Positions 14,055 through 18,901 of a stretch of 18,901 nt of DNA are shown here, one piece after another. The stretch's first letter is position 1, and the number at the start of each line of letters is the position of its first letter. A program made the translations under genes and the position numbers. Source of the stretch: a bacterium (lineage in GTDB: Bacteria; UBP18; UBA7526). Where the stretch lies: the NCBI GenBank assembly GCA_030616365.1, contig JAUWXM010000013.1:1-18901 (forward strand), in the 5' to 3' direction. Under the pieces are notes generated by a model. It made no database searches and was not told the origin of the DNA. It was given only the letters and a program-made list of their open reading frames with translations.

Positions 14055-14173
14055 GCGTCTTTGCGTTTAAGTGCCAAGTCGCTAAAGTTTAAAACAAAGA
14101 CGCCAAATTATTTTGGCGCTTTAGCAAACTTTTAGCGCTTTAACGTTTAGCGCTTTGGCGATTGCAAAGGAGG
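14055..14173. repeat. Palindromic leader repeat upstream of ssnA
   Basis: GCGTCTTTG (14055-14063) is complementary to CAAAGACGC (14095-14103), and CGCCAAA (14101-14107) to TTTGGCG (14112-14118) with a 4-base loop. Then the 15-mer TTTAGCGCTTT(A/G)(A/G)CG occurs twice in tandem (14131-14145, 14146-14160), followed by ATTGCAAAGGAGG, the ribosome-binding site. Related sequence stands before the genes at 15616 and 18642. Confidence 0.75.
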
Positions 14174-14180
14174 AAAGAAG

Positions 14181-15533
14181 ATGGGAATCCTGATTGAGAA
14201 GGGAACGGTAATTACTTTAGGAAAAGAGATTAAGGTCATTCAAGATGGAGCAGTTTATATTGAAGGGAACGCGATTAAGGAAGTGGGGAAGATTGAGGAA
14301 GTGAAGTCCAAAGTCCAAAGTCCAAAGGCCAAAGTCATTGACGCTAAGGGGAAGATAGTAATGCCGGGATTGATTAATACTCATCACCATCTCTATTCTA
14401 CCTTTGCCCGAGGAATGGCCATTCCAGGAGAGCCAGCTAAAAACTTCGTTGAAATACTGGAGAAACTTTGGTGGCCATTGGATAAGACATTGAATAAGGA
14501 AGATATCTACTATAGCGCTCTAATTCCATTAATAGAATGCGTGAGGAATGGAACCACTACTATCATCGACCATCACGAGAGCCAGGCCTATCAATTGGGG
14601 GGTCTGGATGAATTGGAAAAGGCAGCCAAAGAGATCGGCATTCGTTCCTGTCTCTGCTTAGGGATATCGGATAGGTATGATAAGGGTAAGGAAGGATTGA
14701 AAGAGAGCGAACGCTTCTTGAAGAAAGTCCAAAGCCCAAAGTCCAAAGTCCAAAGTCAGGATAATCTGATTTCTGGAATGGTTGGACTACATGCCTCCTT
14801 TACTGTAAATGATGATACCGTAGAAAAAGCAGTGGAACTTGCCAGGAAGTATGATGTGGGAATCCATGTTCACTGTGCAGAGGATAAAGCAGACGAAGAA
14901 GATAGTGTGAAGAAGTATGGGAAGCGGGTAGTGGAGCGCTTCAAGGATAAAGGGGTGCTTGGACCAAAAAGCATCCTGGTTCACGGTGTTCACCTCGATG
15001 GGAAGGAGATGGACATCTTGAAAGAGACCGAGACCAATCTGGTCCATAATCCAGAGTCCAATATGAATAATGCTGTGGGCTGGGCGGATGTGCTAAAGAT
15101 GCTGGAGAAGGGAGTCATGGTTGGTCTGGGAACGGATGGGATGTCAAGCGATATGCTTTCCCAGATGAGATGCGCCTATCTCATCGCCCGGAATGAAAGA
15201 AAAGACCCCCGAGTGGCCTTTATGGAAGCTCCGAAGATGCTATTGGAGAATAATCCAGAGATTGTCAGTCAAGTGGCATCCTTTGGAAAGTTAGGGGAGA
15301 TATCGGTAGGCTCTTTGGCCGATGTGATACTCATCGATTATCTTCCACCCACGCCTTTGAATGAGAATAACTTCCTGGGACATTTGATTTTTGGTCTGGT
15401 GGATGCTACAATAGATACTACCATTGTCAATGGTAAAATCTTAATGAAAAATAAGAGTTTGGTAGGTATTAACGAAGAAAAAATAACTGCCAAATCCCGA
15501 GAGTTGGCCCAAAAACTCTGGAGTCGTTTCTAA
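14181..15533 (+). CDS. ssnA: SsnA-type amidohydrolase/aminohydrolase
   Basis: This 450-residue metal-dependent amidohydrolase (TIM barrel plus small beta domain) belongs to the SsnA group. Metal ligands and signatures are His68 and His70 (NTHHHLYSTFARG), DHH (130-132), His229/231 (GIHVHCAED), His268 (LVHGVH) and Asp319 (GTDGMSSDM). HNPESNMNN (289-297) and LWWPLD are typical of SsnA. In enterobacteria and gut anaerobes ssnA sits with ygeW, ygeX, ygeY and selenium-dependent hydroxylase genes linked to purine breakdown, and the genes that follow here match that set. The exact substrate is unsettled. GCAAAGGAGG precedes the ATG. Two heptanucleotide-repeat tracts inside the gene encode KSKVQSPKAKV (42-52) and KKVQSPKSKVQSQ (181-193), low-complexity insertions outside the active-site motifs. 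Confidence 0.88.
   Translation: MGILIEKGTVITLGKEIKVIQDGAVYIEGNAIKEVGKIEEVKSKVQSPKAKVIDAKGKIVMPGLINTHHHLYSTFARGMAIPGEPAKNFVEILEKLWWPLDKTLNKEDIYYSALIPLIECVRNGTTTIIDHHESQAYQLGGLDELEKAAKEIGIRSCLCLGISDRYDKGKEGLKESERFLKKVQSPKSKVQSQDNLISGMVGLHASFTVNDDTVEKAVELARKYDVGIHVHCAEDKADEEDSVKKYGKRVVERFKDKGVLGPKSILVHGVHLDGKEMDILKETETNLVHNPESNMNNAVGWADVLKMLEKGVMVGLGTDGMSSDMLSQMRCAYLIARNERKDPRVAFMEAPKMLLENNPEIVSQVASFGKLGEISVGSLADVILIDYLPPTPLNENNFLGHLIFGLVDATIDTTIVNGKILMKNKSLVGINEEKITAKSRELAQKLWSRF
14304..14336 (+). repeat. AGTCCAA heptanucleotide tract 1 inside ssnA
   Basis: From 14305 there are four 7-bp units, three AGTCCAA and one AGGCCAA, then AGTC. It encodes part of KSKVQSPKAKV near the N-terminus, just before the IDAKGKIVMPG motif. 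Confidence 0.85.
14726..14757 (+). repeat. AGTCCAA heptanucleotide tract 2 inside ssnA
   Basis: Four 7-bp units (AGTCCAA, AGCCCAA, AGTCCAA, AGTCCAA) followed by AGTC: the same unit, count and ending as tract 1. It encodes VQSPKSKVQS in a probable surface loop at residues 183-192. Confidence 0.85.
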
Positions 15534-15540
15534 CGCCAAG

Positions 15541-15610
15541 ACGCCAAATATTCACTAAGACGCCAAAATTTTGCGCTTTTGCGTTTGGCGCTTTAGCGGT
15601 TGCAAGGAGG
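15541..15610. repeat. Leader repeat upstream of the PLP-enzyme gene
   Basis: ACGCCAAATA and ACGCCAAAA words (15541, 15560) are followed by TTTGGCGCTTTAGCG (15584-15598), complementary to the ACGCCAAA words and a variant of the 15-mer found before ssnA. GGTTGCAAGGAGG then ends in the ribosome-binding site. Confidence 0.75.
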
Positions 15611-15615
15611 GAGAA

Positions 15616-17085
15616 ATGAAGAATAAAAAGAAGGTATTAGAGAACACCATTAAGAGGTGTCGGGAGAGAGATATTATTCTTCCTACTTATGAGGAGATGA
15701 GGCATCCGGAGAAGGTTCCTCAGGGCATTAAGGATGAACTAAAGAATATCGGTCTCTGGGATTTACATTCCCGAAATATGTTTAGAATTACTTGGAAAAA
15801 TGAACCAGTGAAATCCGGTGGTGGATTCGGTGGGGTAAACTATATGGAACTCCCCAAAGAAATAACTGGAGTAAAGGCCAGGATACTTATCCTTCTTGGT
15901 AAATGGTTTCCTACCGGTTCCCATAAGGTGGGAGCGACCTTCGGACCCTTAGTATCCCGTTTAGTAAAAGGAGAATTCGATCCCACTACTCAGAAGGCGT
16001 TATGGCCTTCAACCGGAAACTACTGTCGGGGAGGGGCCTACGATGCCTACCTTCTTGCTTGCCCCTCTATTGCCGTATTGCCGGAGGGGATGTCTAAGGA
16101 AAGGTTTGAATGGCTGAAAAAAGTGGGTTCTGAAATCTATGCTACTCCAGGGGTAGAATCGAATGTAAAGGAGGTCTACGATAAGAGTGCCGAACTGAAG
16201 AGAGAGAGGCCAGATGAGGTGGTGGTTCTAAATCAATTTGATGAGATAGGGAATCCCCTCTGGCACTATGTGGTTACTGGTCAGGCTATAGAAGAGGTCT
16301 ATGAAAAGGAAAAGAAAAAGGATCAAAGACTTAAGGCACTATTCTTAACCCAAGGCTCGGCAGGAACCCTGGGTTGCGCCGATTACTTAAGAGAGAAGTT
16401 TCCAACTATAAAGGTCTGCGCCGGGGAGGCCTTGCAGTGCCCCACGCTCTTATTTACAGGATATGGTGGCCACAGGATCGAAGGGATTGGTGATAAACAT
16501 GTCCCCTGGATACACAATGTAAAGAATATGGATATGGTAGCAGATATAGATGATGAACAATGTATGAGAATTTTGAGACTCTTTAACGAGCCAGAGGGAA
16601 GGAAGTATTTGAAGAAGAAGGAGATTAACCCAGAGATTGTGAATAGCCTCGATCTCCTTGGTATCTCATCTATTGCCAATATCATTGGCTCCATTAAGAT
16701 GGCCAAGTACTATGAGATGAACGAGAAAGATATCATCTTTACCATTGCCACAGACTCCATGGAGCTCTACCAGACTAGAATAAAGGAATTACAAAAAGAG
16801 AAGGGCAAGTATACGGAGTATGATGCTGCGGCTGACTTTGATCATTGTCTAATGGGCATCAGTATAGACTGGATGTTAGAGCTTTCCTATTGGGACAAAA
16901 GAAGGATGCATAACCTGAAATACTTCACCTGGATAGAACAGCAGGGCAAGGATGTGGAGGAATTAGACCGCCAGTGGTATGATGATAATTACTGGAAAGA
17001 GAAATTCAATTCCTGGAAAGAGTGGGATAAGCTCATAAAGGAATTCAACGAGAAGACAGGACTGTTGAAGAAATATCAGAAGTAG
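15616..17085 (+). CDS. Fold-type II PLP-dependent enzyme, YgeX-like role
   Basis: This 489-residue enzyme is related to the tryptophan-synthase-beta/cysteine-synthase fold. The PLP lysine is probably Lys104 (TGSHKVGAT), with the substrate loop STGN at 132-135 and the phosphate-binding loop TQGSAGTLG at 245-253. The frame is open 15 codons upstream, but ATG 15616 follows GCAAGGAGG and begins MKNKKKVLENTIKR, so it is taken as start. In the enterobacterial cluster this position holds YgeX (2,3-diaminopropionate ammonia-lyase, about 400 residues). This protein is longer, with an N-terminal ~85-residue extension and a C-terminal helical region (about 420-489), and its motifs differ. It may still perform a beta-elimination or beta-replacement on an amino-acid intermediate; the reaction is not established by sequence. 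Confidence 0.85.
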   Translation: MKNKKKVLENTIKRCRERDIILPTYEEMRHPEKVPQGIKDELKNIGLWDLHSRNMFRITWKNEPVKSGGGFGGVNYMELPKEITGVKARILILLGKWFPTGSHKVGATFGPLVSRLVKGEFDPTTQKALWPSTGNYCRGGAYDAYLLACPSIAVLPEGMSKERFEWLKKVGSEIYATPGVESNVKEVYDKSAELKRERPDEVVVLNQFDEIGNPLWHYVVTGQAIEEVYEKEKKKDQRLKALFLTQGSAGTLGCADYLREKFPTIKVCAGEALQCPTLLFTGYGGHRIEGIGDKHVPWIHNVKNMDMVADIDDEQCMRILRLFNEPEGRKYLKKKEINPEIVNSLDLLGISSIANIIGSIKMAKYYEMNEKDIIFTIATDSMELYQTRIKELQKEKGKYTEYDAAADFDHCLMGISIDWMLELSYWDKRRMHNLKYFTWIEQQGKDVEELDRQWYDDNYWKEKFNSWKEWDKLIKEFNEKTGLLKKYQK

Positions 17086-17107
17086 AAAAGTAACAAGATA
17101 CAAGAAA

Positions 17108-17302
17108 CAATAACCAAACAATATCCAAATTTCAATCACCAAACAGTTTGGACAATGCTTAATTATTTATGCTCTCTCCAATGCCAGCAAAGCGCATTGA
17201 GTATTGGTGATTGGTTATTGGGATTTGTTTGCCCGTCCTCCGCAGTAGCAGTGCAACTGCTACGGAGGATGGATATCTTGTCTCTTGGTTATTGGTTATT
17301 TG
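17108..17302. repeat. AT-rich inverted-repeat region before ygeY
   Basis: CAATAACCAA (17108-17117) is complementary to TTGGTTATTG (17211-17220), and CAATCACC (17133-17140) to GGTGATTG (17206-17213). Further TTGGTTATTGG copies follow at about 17285-17295, immediately before the gene start. CCAAACAGTTTGG (17139-17151) is a small palindrome. This resembles low-complexity dispersed repeats of candidate-phylum genomes. It leaves the next gene without a usual ribosome-binding site. Confidence 0.6.
17236..17269. repeat. Strong bulged hairpin within the ygeY leader
   Basis: CCTCCG (17237-17242) and TAGCAGT (17246-17252) pair with ACTGCTA (17256-17262) and CGGAGG (17263-17268), with a 3-base bulge (CAG) and a 3-base loop; the flanking T17236 and A17269 also pair. 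There is no T-run, so it is more likely a repeat or RNA structure than a terminator. Confidence 0.6.
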
Positions 17303-18478
17303 ATGAAAAAAATGGTTGATGCTAAAGAAATTATTCAAGCGGCGCAAAGTTACAAAAAGAAGCTGATTGGATTTCTGCGGGAGATCATTGCTATTCCCAG
17401 TCCTTCTGGGGAAGAGAAAAAGGTTGCCAAGCGCATCGCTCGGGAGATGAGAAGGGTGGGATTCGATGAGGTTTTCATCGACGAACTGGGAAGTGTTGTA
17501 GGAAAAATTGGTAAGGGAAGAATTAAAATCCTCTACGATGCTCACATAGATACCGTTGATATCGGAGATAGAAAGAAGTGGTCCTTCGATCCCTACAAGG
17601 GAAAGAATAAGAAAGGGATTATCTATGGCCGGGGAGCCTGCGATGATAAAGGCTGCGTGGCATCCATACTCTATGGAGGGAGACTGATCAAGGAGTTGGG
17701 GTTAGCAGGAGACTATACTCTATACTTTACAGCGAGCGTAAGAGAAGAGATTCACGAGGGCTTGGCCCTAAGCCGCATTATAGAGAAAAGAAGAATTAGA
17801 CCAGATTATGTCCTCATCGGGGAGCCTTCTAACCTGAATATAGGCTATGGTCATAAGGGAAGGATAGAACTTAAAATTACTACTAAAGGTAAATCCTGTC
17901 ATGCTGCTACTCCGGGAAGAGGCAAGAATGCTATCTATGGGATGGCACCCATTATCTCCAGAATAGAGAGACTGAATAAGAAATTAAAAGCAAAAGAACC
18001 TCTGGGGAAAGGAATGATTGCAGTAACCAGGATTGAGACAGAGAATACCTCTCTAAATACTATTCCTGATGATTGCGCTATCTATCTTGATAGAAGAACG
18101 ACCTTGGGAGAGACGAAAGGGAAAGTAATTAAGGAATTGAAATCTCTTCTGGGTGGTTCAAGGGCTAAGGTAGAGGTTCTCAAACATGAGAATGGGGATG
18201 AGAGATACTATCCCGGGTGGATATTAGATGAAGACCATCCTCTAATTTTGGCCGGGATTGAGACGTGCAGGACTTTATTTGGCAAAAAGCCTAAGATAAG
18301 GACCTGGCCCTTCTGTACCAATGGTTCCTATACTATGGGGATGAAGAGAATACCCACTATGGGTTTTGGTCCCGGTGACCCAAGATATGCCCATGCTATA
18401 GATGAGAGAATAGCAATAGACACCTTAGTACCGGCGGTCTCTTTCTATGCTCTATTTCCTTTTATTCTTTCTGCTTGA
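17303..18478 (+). CDS. ygeY: YgeY-type M20 metallohydrolase
   Basis: This 391-residue M20-family hydrolase has the expected di-zinc site: His81 and Asp83 (YDAHIDTVD), bridging Asp in GRGACDDKG (114-115), the catalytic Glu pair 148-149 (SVREEIHEG), Glu174 (GEPSN) and His364 (RYAHAIDE). CHAATPGRGKNAIYGM (199-214) belongs to the lid/dimerisation domain. Linkage to SsnA and a YgeW-like gene supports YgeY rather than DapE or a peptidase; it would hydrolyse an N-carbamoyl or amide intermediate. The start is uncertain: ATG 17303 and ATG 17312 are both possible and neither has a clear ribosome-binding site, because AT-rich repeat DNA runs up to the gene. The ATGs keep a standard N-terminal length. 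Confidence 0.88.
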   Translation: MKKMVDAKEIIQAAQSYKKKLIGFLREIIAIPSPSGEEKKVAKRIAREMRRVGFDEVFIDELGSVVGKIGKGRIKILYDAHIDTVDIGDRKKWSFDPYKGKNKKGIIYGRGACDDKGCVASILYGGRLIKELGLAGDYTLYFTASVREEIHEGLALSRIIEKRRIRPDYVLIGEPSNLNIGYGHKGRIELKITTKGKSCHAATPGRGKNAIYGMAPIISRIERLNKKLKAKEPLGKGMIAVTRIETENTSLNTIPDDCAIYLDRRTTLGETKGKVIKELKSLLGGSRAKVEVLKHENGDERYYPGWILDEDHPLILAGIETCRTLFGKKPKIRTWPFCTNGSYTMGMKRIPTMGFGPGDPRYAHAIDERIAIDTLVPAVSFYALFPFILSA

Positions 18479-18556
18479 CCCCGCACCTTTTTAGCATTCA
18501 TGTTGACTTTTTAAAATAATTTTTTACGGCTTCTTGAATATATAAAAGGTACGGGG
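18479..18556. repeat. Inverted repeat between ygeY and ygeW
   Basis: CCCCGCACCTTTTTA (18479-18493) is complementary to TAAAAGGTACGGGG (18543-18556) with one mismatch, enclosing about 50 AT-rich bases. It looks like a short miniature element with terminal inverted repeats, or a long hairpin at the end of ygeY. No gene is present in this 163-bp gap. Confidence 0.55.
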
Positions 18557-18606
18557 TTGACAAGAGAGGGTAAATTCAATATAATTTTATAAGAGTAAGA
18601 ATTTAA

Positions 18607-18633
18607 TTTAGCGCTTTGACGTCAGAAAGGAGG
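18607..18633 (+). promoter_or_regulatory. Conserved leader 15-mer and ribosome-binding site of the ygeW-like gene
   Basis: TTTAGCGCTTTGACG (18607-18621) is another copy of the 15-mer seen before ssnA and the PLP gene. GAAAGGAGG follows at 18625-18633, eight bases before the ATG. The repeated pairing of this word with a ribosome-binding site suggests a shared leader. Confidence 0.5.
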
Positions 18634-18641
18634 TAGAAGGA

Positions 18642-18901
18642 ATGAAGACGAACAAATTCTTGGGACGCGATTGGATCGATGCGGAGTTGGATTATTCCAA
18701 GGAAGAATGGGAAACCATGAGTGATGTGGGGTTGGAACTAAAACGACGCTGGGCAATGGGAGAAGACCATTCACATCTTCTTAAGGGCAAAACTCTTTTT
18801 ACCATGTTCTTCAACCAGTCCCTTCGCACCCGGAGCACTTTTGCAGCAGGGATTCAGCAATTAGGAGGATTTCTTGTTGACCTGGAACCGAGCAAAACCT
18901 A
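18642..18901 (+). CDS. ygeW: YgeW-like carbamoyltransferase, N-terminal part (3' end outside window)
   Basis: The first 86 residues of an aspartate/ornithine carbamoyltransferase-family protein. The carbamoyl-phosphate-binding motif appears as FFNQSLRTRSTFAAG (Ser60, Arg62, Thr63, Arg64), where ordinary ornithine and aspartate enzymes have a STRT version. The extended N-terminus (FLGRDWIDAELDYSKEEWET) and the NQSLRTR form fit the knotted YgeW group. The YgeW substrate is not firmly known; it would transfer or release a carbamoyl group in the same route as SsnA and YgeY. AAAGGAGG is at ideal spacing. The gene runs off the window, so the second domain cannot be checked. Confidence 0.85.
   Translation, partial: MKTNKFLGRDWIDAELDYSKEEWETMSDVGLELKRRWAMGEDHSHLLKGKTLFTMFFNQSLRTRSTFAAGIQQLGGFLVDLEPSKT

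Noticed and set aside
14304..14757. AGTCCAA tracts as a CRISPR or origin iterons
   Set aside because: Short heptamers without spacers, within a coding sequence and not next to replication genes.

Overview
The window looks like a scaffold piece from an uncultivated, anaerobic, probably bacterial genome. It is moderately AT-rich by eye, has strong Shine-Dalgarno sites, frequent ATGA gene overlaps and many AGA/AGG arginine codons. Tungsten-type aldehyde oxidoreductases, polyferredoxins, NADH-linked iron-sulfur subunits and an SsnA/YgeY/YgeW-type catabolic cluster fit a fermentative or syntrophic anaerobe, and several candidate phyla would fit. No rRNA or tRNA gene was seen, so the taxon stays open. 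Almost all genes lie on the + strand.

Region 1 (1-3565) is a mixed accessory stretch. It holds the 3' end of a first aldehyde ferredoxin oxidoreductase (AOR), a half-length TSUP permease, a cloverleaf-like intergenic repeat and an exported HEAT-repeat protein. A stand-alone LigD-type 3'-phosphoesterase with all expected catalytic residues follows, then a possible 58-codon ORF missed by length cut-offs and a second, AT-rich exported helical-repeat protein.

Region 2 (3652-7233) is the oddest part. A ferredoxin gene starts behind its own strong ribosome-binding site but is cut after 31 codons and joined to the last 20 codons of a membrane-protein gene. Then come two membrane-anchored TIM-barrel glycosidase-like proteins and an intact membrane protein, followed by a full ferredoxin gene. 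The ferredoxin 5' end and the membrane-gene 3' end therefore both occur at each edge of a roughly 3.4-kb block, in swapped order. This is a recombination scar and suggests the glycosidase/membrane cassette was inserted next to, or reshuffled into, the oxidoreductase operon. The first glycosidase has mosaic base composition. The second carries a 30-residue helix repeated three times in its barrel.

Region 3 (7234-14028) encodes a probable multi-subunit tungsten aldehyde oxidoreductase: two overlapping ferredoxins with four [4Fe-4S] sites each, a full AOR catalytic subunit, and NuoE-, NuoF- and NuoG/HoxU-like subunits. This set could couple aldehyde oxidation to NAD+ and ferredoxin, possibly by electron bifurcation. 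A small membrane protein ends the block.

Region 4 (14181-18901) resembles the ssnA/ygeY/ygeW (selenium- or purine-linked) catabolic cluster of enterobacteria and gut anaerobes: SsnA amidohydrolase, a large fold-type II PLP enzyme in the position of YgeX, YgeY-type M20 hydrolase and the start of a YgeW-like carbamoyltransferase. Three of the four genes share a leader repeat (TTTRGCGCTTTRRCG) just upstream of the ribosome-binding site. The ssnA reading frame contains two tracts of an AGTCCAA heptanucleotide repeat.
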